From Chenopodium formosanum (taxonomy: Eukaryota > Streptophyta > Magnoliopsida > Caryophyllales > Amaranthaceae): a DNA stretch of 64,000 nucleotides. The stretch covers positions 42,302,001-42,366,000 of the forward strand of contig CM044857.1 in assembly GCA_024500155.1 (NCBI GenBank). The letters are read 5' to 3'. The number at the start of each line of letters is the position of its first letter. The first letter of the stretch is position 1. Under the pieces are notes generated by a model that had not been told where the DNA came from, ran no database searches, and was given only the letters and a program-made list of their open reading frames with translations. Below are positions 22,346-34,800 of this stretch, piece after piece. The translations under genes and the position numbers were made by a program.

Positions 22346-25300
22346 ATAGTGTATATAATAATTTTGATCATAATACTCTGTAATGAATAACTTTTGGTTT
22401 GCTTGACACATGCAAAATGAGGCATTTTCGATAATTTTTTGTCAAATTTGTCCTCATATCGTATTCAAAAGCGAAGGAAATAAATGACCCCAAAACCTCT
22501 ACAAAGCATGTGGTGATTTTTTTTTTTTTCTTTTCCTTTTTGCTAGTTTGAGGGTATTTTAAAATAAAATTTTATATGGAGGGTAATTTCAAAAAGTGGG
22601 TTATTTGTGAGTGGTGAAATACAAAATTTCTTAAAGGAACAATGCATATATGTGTGTCCTTTTTAAATTTAAAAAAATGCATGTATCATGTATGTAATAT
22701 GTTGTGTGGCCACTTGAAAATTAAAATATTGTTGTATGTACTGAAAATGATAGTGGTTATATCATTATATGCGACTAGACGACTAGTCATTCTCCAATAC
22801 TTCTACATCAATTTTGGTAATCACAAGGCATTCATGTGACCTTTTGGAATTCATGCTTGCAGGTATTGGAAAAACTTCCCTTGCTAAAAAGGTATATGAA
22901 GATCAAAGAATTCTGGATCATTTCGCGAAGAAGTTTTGGGTAACAGTAGGTGAAATTTTCGATGCAACAAAGATTTTGAAGGAGATGTTGCAGTCTGTTG
23001 TACAAGCTCCTAGGCAGGAAGAGGATTCAACAGACACCGAGGTGTTTGTTGATTTCATGAAGGGAGAAGAAACTCTGATTGTACTGGATGATGTCTGGTC
23101 TGTGAAGCGCGAGCAGTTACATAAACTGTATGGATTGCATAGCGGAGGCAATAAGATCAGTATTCTGGTAACAACCAGGAGAAAAGAAGCTGCAAGGACT
23201 ATTAGTGCTTCCTATGTTCATAATTTGGAAAGATTAAAGGATGAGGAGAGTTGGGAGTTGTTTAAGCTGGTTGCAGCTGCCGCAGAGCCGATGGAGGAGG
23301 ACTGCGACTTTGAGACATATGGCAGGGAGATTGTATCAAAGTGTCATGGTGTTCCCCTCATTATTCGGAACATGGGAGGGTTGTTGCAGAGGAAAGCGAA
23401 TGTGCTGCAGTGGAAGACAGTTGCAGAAACTAGATTAAGGGACTTGCCCAGCTTGGAGATTTTGTCAGCTTTGTCAATGACTTATGAACACTTGCCAAAC
23501 GCTGTAAAACAATGTTTTGCTACTGTTCTATATTTCCGAAAGGTGCCACTATTCTGAAATCTGATTTGATAAGGCTCTGGCTTGCCCAAGGCTTCCTGTC
23601 TGCGGAAGCTGCAGAGAAATACTTTGACATTTTGTTGAACGAGTTACTTCTCCAAGTGTCTAAGCAGGATGAGGATGGTCATGCCATAGAATGCACAATA
23701 CTAGACTTGAATCATGACTTGGCAGTGCATGTTTCTAGACACGAAGGGTTGGTTTTCGATGGCCAAGAAGAAAATCAACCGAGTAGTGTTTCCAGTGTCC
23801 AGCATTTACTGATTTCACCAGGAGTAATGGAAGAAGCAGGGGAAAGTCATTTTAGACTACGAACAATGTACTCAATGGTTGAATTCAATGCAGTGCAGGA
23901 GAATTTACTCAGTCAAGCAAGATATATGTATGTATTGAAATTAGATGGCATTGGTCTGAAAGAAGTGCCAAAGAGTATTGGAAAGCTGAAATATTTACGA
24001 TATCTTGATCTGTCAAATAATCCAATCAGATACTTGCCAGAAACAATCACACATCTCTACCTTTTGCAAACTCTACTGCTTGTTAACTGTGAGGGTTTGG
24101 AGCAGCCCCAGGGGCTACAAAATTTGATCAACTTGAAACTTGTCGATGCTAGCCCGTTACAGTTACCTAACCAGATTGTACCCCCTACTGCTCGCAGAAT
24201 ACAACCCCCTATAAAGCTGAATGAAGTAGGGGGGTCCAAAAAGATTTCTGATCTGGGAAGTCTCAATGATATATCTGGTCCTTTATTTATTAGTGGCCTT
24301 GAATACATAAATGACAGAGAAGCCGCCCAGGAAGCCAAGATAGGGGTGAAACACGGTCTTTCAGCTTTGGAACTGCATTGGAATAGAGAAAGACTAGAGA
24401 CGGGTGACAGCCAGCAAAGTCCGAATGACCAAATTCTAGATGGTCTTCAGCCTCACCCAAATATTCAAAGGCTTAAGCTGATTAACTACGACAGCCAGCA
24501 ATTTCCAGAGTGGGTGAAGAAGATGAAGGGTGAAGGCAATGAGAGACTTAATAAATTAGTGAAGATCGAATTAGTTGATTGCAAAAGATGCCTGCAACTC
24601 CCAACACTCGGGCAATTACCAAATCTTTGGACTCTGATTGTTGGTGGCATGGACAACATTGAGACAATAGGTCAAGAGTTTTACAGTAATGTCGATGATA
24701 GTGAAGAGGAGGATATGCTGGAAGTATATTTTCCTTTCCTGAGAAGGCTAGAATTGCGAAATTTCAGTAGGCTGATAAACTGGTTGCCTTCCACCACAGG
24801 TCAGATGATAGATAATAATATTTGTCAAGCATTTCCGAGGCTTGAGACATTGAAAGTTGTCGATTGTCCCAAGTTGACGAGCATACCTACTGATTTCCCA
24901 CAGCTGAAAAATTTAATGATCCAAGGGATTACATGGGGTAGTTGGTTGAAAACTATCATAACAGACAGCTGCAAGAATCACAGACTAACTTCTCTCGTCT
25001 TGTGTGAGATGGTGTCCGAACCAGATTGTTTTTGTAACGAGCTATTCTGGTGTACATCTCTTGAAGAACTCAGCTTACAAAAGTGCAAAAGGCTGGCGAA
25101 ATGGCCAGCTAAACCATGGAACCTCACTTCCCTCAAGGAATTGTGCATAAATGACTGCCCTCTACTCACATATCTTCCACGTGTTGATGATCTTACTGCT
25201 CTGAAAACATTAGTCATTAGAGGATGTGATCGCTTAGCAGGACCTCCAAAATATCTGGAAATGTGCTCATCTCTCACTAAATTGGCAATCACTGACTGCA

Positions 25301-26223
25301 AATTACTGACAAAAATTCCAGATTTACAGCAGCTGACTAGCCTTGAAGAACTAGATATATTAGACTGTGTGAGATTAAGAAATCTACCTCCAGGGCTTGA
25401 TAAACTTACTAGCCTTCGAACTGTGAGGATTGGTGAGGTATATGACAGCTTTATGCAATTTCCAGAATGCAGCTCCCTGAAAAACCTCGAAAGAGTCTGG
25501 TTAAAGGGCACCTCAAACATGAAAGATCTTCCTGAGAAACTAAAATGTCTCCCTCAACTGAAAGTATTAAGAATTTGGAGATTTTCATCCCTGGAAATAG
25601 TTCCTGCTTGGATTTGTGACCTTAAGGACCTGGAGATCATGATATTTGAAGAATGTGACACTTTGAAGGAGCTTCCTTCACGGAGAGAGATGCTAAAACT
25701 TAAGAAGCTACGATGCTTGCGTATTGAGAAGTGTGCCAATTTAGAGGAAAAGGGTCTTGAATGGGAAAATATTCGCCATGTATCGCATATAAAAATCAAA
25801 GGCCGCTGGTATCAGGAAGATAGAAGTTCATTATTGCAGGTATGCATGTTTAATTTTACAGTATTATTATTGAAACTACTTTGCTTAGCATAGTTCTGTT
25901 TTTTTTTTATTTTTATAAGTATATGGTTATCCATGTGTTGCAAAGGAAAACTAATTACTACATATGTACCTTAAATATTTCTAACAGAAACTGGAAATTG
26001 GAAATGGCAGGAAATTACTGAACCTGAAATTGATCATTATCCTACAAATTCAGATGATGAAGAACCAAATGACGGGAATAGATATTATGATGCTGAAGAA
26101 GATCCAGGAAGAAAAGTCCCTAATTTCAACATCCTGGTCAGTCTATGGAGAAATTTAATAATTTACTTACGAAGATTCTTGAACTATCTGCAAGCGAAGC
26201 TAGATGCAGCTTCACCCAAGTAA

Positions 26224-26607
26224 CATCTGTAGGGCGTGCAGTTATATGTTCTTATGCAGTGTTTCAGTAAAGTTGAGCACTTGAGCTCTCTAGTTGATTC
26301 CACTTGAATATGCATATATGTATATAATTAATTGGTTCGTCCCTTGGAGCAAAATGTCAATCTTAAATATCTCAATTTTATATTTGCCAAACCACCAGCC
26401 AATGCTGACTGCAGATATTCAGCTCCAGATATATCTTGATCTGTACATTTTTCTTTACTGTGATAGTAGTTCATCATCATCAGCATAGCTTAAGGACTTG
26501 GCAGTTTGTATAATATATATATTTTTTTAATTCATATTATTAAAATTTCAAGTTGATGATGTACAACCATGCCAATGAAAAAAAATAAAAATAAAGTAAA
26601 ATCTACA
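26224..26607. other. 3' flank of first NLR gene
   Basis: Downstream of the predicted stop; probably 3' UTR and spacer. No other feature seen before the TRIM pair. Confidence 0.5.
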
Positions 26608-27166
26608 TGTTAAATTTAGAAACAATATGAAATGAGTCTGGGCAACCCGAATAAGGAGGAGGAGAGTTAGGTCCACAAACAAGGCTTTGGAGCTTCCATA
26701 TTAAAACCAATTGGCAATAGTAGGAGTTACTCCTCTACCTTATAAAGTGGAACCACCTTTCCTCTTTCTCCAATGTGGGACACTCACAAGTGATACACAT
26801 TGGGTTCCAACACTCCCCCTCACTTGTGAGTGTCCTTAGAATTAGAGCACACCAGAAGGTACATTATAAATCCTCTTTGGGAATGAACATCTAATAGAGG
26901 CCCCTTAACCAGTGGCTTGACAAATACCCAGTTATAAACGGCCCAACAAACCTGGGCTCTGATACCATGTTAAATTTAGAAACAATATGAAATGAGCCTG
27001 GGCAACCCGAATAAGGAGGAGGAGAGTTAGGTCCACAAACAAGGCTTTGGAGCTTCCATACTAAAACCAATTGGCAATAGGAGTTACTCCTCTACCTTAT
27101 AAAGTGGAACCACCTTTCCTCTTTCTCCAATGTGGGACACTCACAAGTGATACACATTGGGTTCCA
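26608..27166 (-). mobile_element. TRIM retrotransposon, minus orientation
   Basis: Small LTR element read on the minus strand: 5' LTR 27166-26968 (outermost bases lost at the junction), primer-binding site TGGTATCAGAGCCCAGG (26967-26951, complementary to initiator tRNA-Met), about 155 bp of non-coding interior, purine tract (complement of ctccccctcact, from 26813) and 3' LTR 26812-26608 (205 bp, tgttgg...ttaaca). It has no coding capacity, so it is a TRIM that depends on other elements. Confidence 0.88.
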
Positions 27167-27563
27167 GGCCCATTTCATATTGTTTCTAAATTTAACATGG
27201 TATCATAGCCCGGGTTGCGGGTTTCTTCTAAACTGGGTATTTAATCGCTACTGGATAAGGATTTACCTCGACAGGATGTCCAGCCCCTAAGAGGATTATT
27301 GATCTGGCCTTATCCAGTTAGCTTTGAAGTTCTAAGGACACTCATAAGTAAGGGGGAGTGTTGAATCCCATTGTAGCCCACTTATGAGTGTCCCATATTG
27401 GAGAAAGAGGAGAGATGGTTTCACTTTATAAGGTAGAGGAATACCTCCTACTATTGCCAATTGGTTTTAGTATGGAAGCTCCAAAGCCTTGTTTGTGGAC
27501 CTAACTCTCCTCCTCCTTGTTCGGGTTGCCCAGGCCCATTTCATATTGTTTCTAAATTTAACA
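27167..27563 (+). mobile_element. TRIM retrotransposon, plus orientation, 5' LTR truncated
   Basis: Same family in the opposite orientation. Only the last 31 bp of the 5' LTR remain (27167-27197). They are followed by PBS tggtatcatagcccggg (27198-27214), a 160-bp interior, purine tract aagtaagggggag (27346-27358) and a complete 205-bp 3' LTR (27359-27563). The junction with the minus copy at 27166/27167 is abrupt. Flanks of the pair (ctaca at 26603-26607, aaagg after 27563) do not match, so no target duplication survives. Confidence 0.86.
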
Positions 27564-27564
27564 A

Positions 27565-27643
27565 AAGGGATTCTTTCTCGTGGGTTAAGCTAGGGGAAAA
27601 AAAATACAGTACACGCAAGGGATTCTTTCTCGTGGGGCTAAGC
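27565..27643. repeat. 26-bp direct repeat beside second NLR stop
   Basis: aagggattctttctcgtggg starts at 27565 and again at 27617, each followed by nearly identical 'taagc'. It lies between the TRIM pair and the end of the minus-strand NLR gene. Confidence 0.85.
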
Positions 27644-28187
27644 AGGATTCATGAAAGATACTTGTTGCATTGTCGGGTAGCCAAGTCTTCATCATCATCA
27701 TCCACAAGCGCAACTTTAATGAAAGGACAGGTAAAGTACTTGTCAGTTCCTTCCACACAAGGTTTGCAGACAACTTCAACTGATGTAGGCAATCCATCAG
27801 GTATCATTTGTAGCTTATTGCAGTTGTATATCTGCAGGCGGTGAAGTTTAGGCATGGATCCTCCTACTGCCCTCCAATTCTCTAAGATGTCTATATTACT
27901 GAGCTTCAGATCAACGAGCTCCTCAAAACCTCCCTCTGTGCATTCCATAGAGGTTCCTGAGAATGAGACTGTGTCCAGGGAAAGACTTCTTAGGTTAAAG
28001 AGGTGCTTGAATTTTTGCATAGGATCAGCACACATTAGTTCACAGTTTTTGATAACTAAGATCGTCATGCTTTCTGGAAATTTAATGCTTCCTAGCTTCA
28101 GTTCTGTCATCTCTGAATTCGTACCTGTCATTTCCAGAGTACGAAGGCAACTACAGGTTGACAAAATTTCCGTTTCTTCATTAAGGC

Positions 28188-28259
28188 ACCGTGAATCTTA
28201 AGGGACAGATGCACAAGATTTTGACTTTTTATTCACTTTTATGCACAAGACCGTGAATC
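28188..28259. repeat. 52-bp insertion with 10-bp target duplication in NLR LRR
   Basis: accgtgaatc occurs at 28188-28197 and 28250-28259 around a 52-bp insert (28198-28249). The insert carries the words atgcacaaga near both ends. Removing the insert and one repeat restores the LRR reading frame of the minus-strand NLR. The duplication length is near that of Mutator-like elements (9 bp); a filler-DNA repair event is the alternative. Confidence 0.85.
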
Positions 28260-30302
28260 CATAATGGTCTTAAGAGTTTCGGTCTGGGATACCACATTCT
28301 TGACGGAAAGTTTCCTCAAATCTCCCAATTTCAGTAGGTCTTTGACTTGAGATCTGCTTGTGTCAAAGTTCTTGAGTATCTCCAAGTTGCTTAAACCTTT
28401 GGTCCGTAATTTTTGAAGGTAATGAAACCACTTGACTTTGTAGGCATGTGAAGGGAGATACAACTGCTTTAGTCTTTTCATCCTCCACAAGACATTTGGT
28501 ATTCTCATAACACAATTGTCTGGAAGACATACGCGTAGATCAAGAGTTTGAAGGCACCTTAGGTTGCCTATGGATGATGACAACTTTCTTACTGGAGTTC
28601 CCATGATGCTCAAATATCTCAAGTGAATCAAGTTGCCAAGCATTTTAGGCACCTCATTGATGCCAGTAATTTCAAGAAGCAATACACGAAGCAGCTTGAG
28701 GTCACTTACCAATGTTTTCAACCAACTTTGATCATTATTGTGAACTGGACCACTTCTAAAGAACATCAGAGATCTAAGGTGTGAAGCCTTGTCAAATCGG
28801 GAGGGAAATTTATTCAGCTGACTCTGCCCAAAATGAATGGCAACACGATGCAGTTTTCTATCTTTAAATGTAGAAGCATTGATGTATTCCACATTTGTAT
28901 TCTCTTGACGAACTATGGAGAGAAAATTTTCCTCTTTTGCCTTAGAAGTACACATCTCCCACATTAAGTCATGAAGGCGACATGTTTTTATCTTTCCTGC
29001 TGGCCCTATTCTTCCAACTTGAACAATACATCTTTGCACCAATTCCCTCAAGTAGCTATTAGCAATGTTCTCCAAATTCACAGGATAATCATCACTTGGT
29101 ACAACAATACCTTCAGCAATCCACATACGATACAACTTTTTGGTAGGTATTTCGAAACCTTCTGGGAAATTTCCTAGATGAAGGAAACAAGGTCTTAAGT
29201 GATAGGGTAGATCTGTGTAGCTCAACTCCAACACATCTGTCACTCCGATTTTATCATTGCTGTTGACTGTTAAATATTTTTCGACATTCCTTTGAACACT
29301 TTTCCATTCCTCTCTTGTTTTTTTTAAGAGCTAGAAGTCCTCCTAGGACAACTATTGCCAAAGGCAGGCCCTTGCATTGAACAACCATTTGATCTCCTAG
29401 TATCTTCATATCCTTTAACAATTGCTGCGCTTTAGGGTCTGCACACGAAGATACAGTAAGATCCTAAATCAGGCATGACAAGATTTTAATCTACAGTCAA
29501 AAGTCATGGGTATATTATACAAAGCAGAGAAGATCATAGCAATGTTGGTCAGAAGATATTTATCCAAGCCTTAAGACTCTACTATAAGAATACAGATTTG
29601 TCTGTCTCTTAATCTGTTTGAAGCTTAAAGATCAGTTGTGTACAGCAAGTGCATATTGCTGACATAAATTGACCCTAGGTAAAGATGGAAATGAGTTCAT
29701 GACCATAACTTAATGTGTTAAATTTGTAGACCATGTGAGTACAGAACTCCAGGATAGGGGAAGGGTCAAGGTGTTAGTTATGCGGTTGAGTATGGACTCG
29801 GTTCAGAGTTTTCAAGACCTACGACCCTACTGTGGACTAACCAAACTTAGATTCACAAAAAGTCAAAAATTCAAAATTAACAACACAGCAATATGCACTA
29901 CTCATCAAAGTATGTCAGTATTACACAAAACATTAGAATGTCATCATTTCACTTTGCCCAAATCAGACATTCATACTCAGACCTTAGTCACCTATCAAAA
30001 ATATACGTTGTACAAATAAAATCAAATTATGTGTATGGTTTTACACGATCCTAGTCATTGCCATTTTTATCCCAAGGCAATTGCTTTACATTATCTGCAA
30101 TTAATAACCATGTGTTTGGAAAATAAACTTTAATGAAATTTTGGTAAAACTTCGAAATTTTTAGACTTTATTGTCATAATGATAGTAAGAATGAAAATTG
30201 TTGAAAAAGTACTTCCTCAATTGTTTTAAAGTGATACACTAACCTTATTAAGCCAATTAAGGCATTTTATTTAAGAGACAAACTTCCACTTTAGTAATAA
30301 TA

Positions 30303-30560
30303 CTTCCTCTGTTTTTTTTACTTGACACCTTTCTATTATCATGCTTGTCAACGCATATTTTTAACAATTAATACCTCTATTTATCAACATTGTAAAATTA
30401 TAAAAAGTAAATATTAATAAAATATACATTGAAACGATTCAAACAAGATCCCACATGAATGTGTTTTATCGTATCTATAAACCACAAAAGCGAGTCAAAG
30501 CGTGTTGTGTGAATAATATAAAAGTCAAACGGTGTCAACTAAAAAAAACGGAAGACCTCC
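30303..30560. mobile_element. Stowaway-like MITE, decayed, in NLR intron
   Basis: Left end cttcctctgttttttttact and right end ...aaaaaaaacggaagacctcc are imperfect complements, with 'ttgacacc' / 'ggtgtcaa' just inside. The right terminus is altered, so the exact boundary is uncertain. Confidence 0.55.
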
Positions 30561-31801
30561 GATAATAACACGATATAATTGGATCATATTGCTGCGGTGA
30601 TGAATAATTATATGAAGATAAATTTATTGTTCTCTTCACTTGCACTATAGTCTACACCGCTATACGGAATAATATAGTTAATCATTTATTTTCTAATAAG
30701 AACTGATTTTGAATAATACATAAATAAGAAGGTACCTCTAGTTCTGGTATCTTTGCCAAGAAATGCTTTCTTGTAGAACAGCTCCAAGCTCTCAGATTCA
30801 TCAAGAGGTTCAAGTTGACGAGAATATCCTTGAGGATCAACATGTAAGATCAAATCCTTGTTGCGTGTAGTGAACAACAATTTGCTGCGAGAATCACTGG
30901 GTTTTGGAAAACCATCCTTCAAAAAATTCCAATCACTTACTTTCCATAAATCATCAAGAACCACCAGGCACTTCTTCTTCTGTAAGACTCTATAAAGTCT
31001 TCCTTCTAGCCGTTCTTCAATTTTTCGGACATTTTCCCTCTCTGTTTGATCATCAACTAGCCTAAGCAAAATTAATTTAATAATATCCCTTGAATCGAAC
31101 TTCTGAGAGACATAAATCCAAGGACACTTATCAAACTGACGCCCTTTCACTTCCTGATATACTTTCCTAGCAAGTGTGGTCTTACCAGATCCTGCCATCC
31201 CACTTATGGCAATCACTTTGGTTTCTTTGTTCATCAGCTGTTCCAATAAAAGTTTTGAGTCTTCTGTCAACCCAACTATGTCATCCACCGGGAGGTGGGA
31301 ATGAGTGCGTCTCAGCTCTGCCTTTTTCGACTGCAACAATGAACCTGAACTTTCCTTTTCTTCTCCGTAGCTGGCAGGCTTGACTCCATAGGTAACCATT
31401 CGTGTCGATAACTTTGAGATCTTATTGGTTAGGACATCAATCTCAGACCCAACTTGATGAGTTGACGTTACATCTTTATTAGCACAACAAAAAGTCCATT
31501 TAACCAAACTCCAAAAGATTATCCCTTCTTTTTTTCTAAAATCATACGATACTTTGAGGAGGTACTTCTCAAGAATGTCCTCAGCTTCATATGAAAAATC
31601 GTTGATTTCAGATATCCATTTTTTAATCACTTCATCATCTCTTTTCTTCTCGTCAGCACTTCGTAGGAAGCATTGAATCCATTCGAGCTCACTTTGGAGC
31701 CCCTCAACCTTGTCTTTCACAGCATCTAAGTATTTTGCTTCTTCCACCATCCATTTTCCTAGCTGTTGAGCAGCTGATTTCAGCAACGCCGCTGCCTCCA
31801 T

Positions 31802-34800
31802 TTTAACTAATAATTTTGTTTCTTCTTCGTTTTAAAATATATTTAAGTGGGTGATGATCAAAATTAACCTTCAGGGAAATCAAAGTAGAGATTTGTCTAG
31901 TGTAAGTTGTGTAACAAAGGATTGATTACTGCTGCACAGCAAAAGATTTTGTTTATGTTTTTCAATACTAGAGTATTGGTTGAGAGGAAGGTAATAAGTA
32001 CCATCTTTAATTAATTTTTTATATGCTAAAGATATATGATTTAGATATATTTAATGGTCTCATATATTTTAAACTGTCAGCTAACAGTCTTCCATTGAAG
32101 TCTATTCACCAAACTTCTTGAATTTGGGGTTGGGTTAGGGCCCAAAGACTCCCATGCCTTTCTTGGTCGGACCAACCCAACCGGTGATTTCGGGGGAGGT
32201 TACAGTCTTTGTTCTATTGTACTCCTTAATATGTGCATTATTGTCTTGGAGTCTTTGTTTTAAGAAGGAAAAAAAGTCTTATATATCTAGGCGATTTCGA
32301 GATCTGATATAATACTAAAAAAATTACATAGATAGAAGTCTTTGAGGGTGTTGCCGAAAGTTTTGGATCATATTCCTTCTAGGAGTGGATCATCTAACTA
32401 TTTTAAATAGATATAAGTTTTTTAATATAGTTACATATGGGGAACTATTGATTTATATATTTCGTATTTGTTAAAATATTCACGTAACTTCGTAAGAAAC
32501 ACCACCAGATCAATTGGAGATGCTGCCAAACCCCAAAATAATATAGAGAATTGAAGACTGAAGTGAACATTGCAATAATGGACAGCATTCAGTTGACTGG
32601 GAAAAAAAATAGCTAATTATTTTATTCCCTAAACCTTAATTAACGGGATATTAACCTGTTAATGAATTAATGGTGTTATTTATACTGTTATTATTGGGAC
32701 GGAGTATATAATTGAGCAAATAATATAATCCCAAAGAAATCATTATACGTACTGTTTAATAAAGGTTACATTTCCAAACAAAAAAATTCCCCTGTTTGAG
32801 AGTATTAATTGCCCTTATAGTGGGATTAGTAGTGTATGTAAAATTTATTAAAACATAGTCTGACGACTCATCAGAAAATTTGATAAAATTTGCACAAAAA
32901 TAAAGAAAATAATAAAAAAATTAAATAAATAAAAAAAAAAAATCATACAATCAAGTCCTTTAAATATTTACTCAAACTTATAAAACAGAGAGTTTTTTTT
33001 TTAATTTTTTATTTTATTAATAAAAAAAACTGAGTTAACCGTAGATTACCAAAGTGAGCACTAATGTCAAACCCTTAAGGCAACAAATTGGCTTACTAAA
33101 CTACATTGCATAAAAATGATAAAAGCTTAAAACTTGGGACACACTTGTGTAAAATTGAGTTGTTTTAAAAAGCATAATGAATTATAGCCCTAAGGTAAGT
33201 TCTATGGAGAAACAGTTGATGGTTTCCCTGTTAAGTATTTTATATATACTGAGAGGTTAAGCAACAAAGGTCTCCGGGGACATGCTCGTTATTTTTAGCC
33301 TAGATCGAAGACTAGAGTAGATAGTACTGTGATTCCTATAGCTGTATCAGAATCTCTGAGAAGGGTTGCACAACTGAGGCTCTTCATCATATGCAAAAAG
33401 TTACCACTATTGTTCTAATGTTGTAAACCAATAGCTATCTATTCTCGGAAATGGAAACAAGCTTAATAGCATCATCAGCTACTCATTTAAAGAGTATGGT
33501 CTTGTCCTATTGATCTTTACCAATGTTGCCATGGTCTAAATCAGCTTAAATTTTCCTTACACAACTCAATTATACAATGATATTAATCTTTTTGCATTGA
33601 TGACAATTGCATAAGTTTACATACTTCTCTAGAAACTTCATAAGAGAACCTACATGTTAATTTAACTTTAATAATTAATTATTCATAGTCTTTTGCAAAT
33701 AAATAGCAAGGGATGGAACAGAACTATATAAGCACATATGCATGATGCAAGTAGTTTACTCATAACTAACATCAACATTCCACATGATGTGCAAGCATAG
33801 AACTTCAATGTACACTCGTGTCCACGATTAGGATACTTAAATCATACAAAAGCGCAATAGGGTCTAATCCTATTTTGTACCAGTCTTATATGTTAGTCAT
33901 TCGTATGCTCCGTGTATGTGAGATTGTGAGGTAACTAGTTTCAACTCGCACAAAGGGGCTTTAATATTTCTTCTACACATGTTGTCATGGTGATGATAGT
34001 AAAAAATGATAATTGGCAAGTCATATTAAAAACATAGGAGAGGTTTTGGGAACGTACAGCAAATTTACCATAATTCCAATGTGTTAGATTTGCTTCATTG
34101 CTTGTACACCAAGCTTCACTTCATCACTTGCCCAAAAAAGCTGATCGTCTTCTGGTCGAATGAGAACGAGCAAAGGCATGGAATGACATAATTGACGCAG
34201 CAGCAAATGATGTCCTTGTCTAAATCAGTAGAAAGACAAGAGGGTATCTGCCGTATGCAAGTATGCTGTTAGCTTGGCATAGTCAATATTACTTCAGTGG
34301 GGCATTTCGTCGAACACTTTGCGTGCATTCAATATTAAACACGACCCATGTATAATCAAGGGCAAATTCAACAAATGCAACCTCAAAATCCATGAAACTT
34401 TGAAGATTTCTTATCTTGGAGTTGCATCTTATCTTTTTTTTTTTTCGACTTTTTTAGAGATAATGCTCTGCTCTGGCTCATTCTGTTTGTTTTTTCGTGG
34501 GATTTTTATCTGCATTTTTCGGATTAACTGTAGCATCTGTGCTCTATATAGGCAATATAGCTGATAGATATTGGGATTGTCTAGGCTTTGTGTCCCTAAT
34601 TTCTTGGACTTGCTAATGAAATTTTTACAATTTTTGGGATTGTCCTTGCCAGTTGCGGTTAGGGATATTTGATGGGTGATCTAAAATATGATTGCAGTTT
34701 GAGTTGTTCACTGTTTGACATGGATAGGGGCTTTTTTTTCTTGTTTTTTTGGTTGTTGTTGTTGTTGTTGTTGATGCCCGGAATAAATGATACTAGTATT

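Larger units (their letters stand above)
20230..26223 (+). pseudogene. CC-NBS-LRR (NLR) resistance gene, frameshifted
   Basis: Model: exons 20230-20821, 22863-25839 and 26011-26223. Exon 1 carries the Rx-type N-terminal helical region (MEAYPFAGALTSAF...) and reaches the P-loop; the first intron splits the P-loop codon exactly (G-M-G-G/I-G-K-T). Exon 2 has LIVLDDVW (kinase 2), a TTRRKEA (RNBS-B) motif, GVPL (GLPL), CYCSIFPKG (RNBS-D), NHDLAVHVS (MHD-like) and many LRRs. Exon 3 is acidic and then amphipathic. Breaks: two compensating frame changes in exon 1 (between about 20400 and 20510) and a missing T in the TTTT run near 23514-23517, just before CYCSIFP. Family members sense pathogen effectors in the cytoplasm. 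If the frameshifts are real this copy is dead; if they are sequence errors it could be functional. Confidence 0.85.
27649..31801 (-). pseudogene. CC-NBS-LRR (NLR) resistance gene, frameshifted and with insertion
   Basis: Exon 1 31801-30736 and exon 2 29438-27649; the intron (phase 1, GT-AG) separates the NB-ARC domain before GLPL. Exon 1 shows an Rx-type coiled coil with EAEDILEKYLL, P-loop GMAGSGKTTLARKVY, kinase 2 CLVVLDDLW and RNBS-B SKLLFTTRN. Exon 2 has CKGLPLAIVVLGGLL, CFLHLGNFPEGFEIPTKKL (RNBS-D), a CRLHDLMWEM MHD-like motif and LRRs. Breaks: an 8-A run (29325-29318) that would need 7 to keep frame, and a 52-bp insertion with 10-bp flanking duplication at 28198-28259 that adds a stop inside the LRRs. 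The frame is otherwise continuous across both. It is tail to tail with the NLR at 20230 but is a different subfamily, judging from its motifs. Confidence 0.86.

Noticed and set aside
34319..34564. 81-codon + strand frame
   Set aside because: T-rich, with no features; chance frame in AT-rich DNA.
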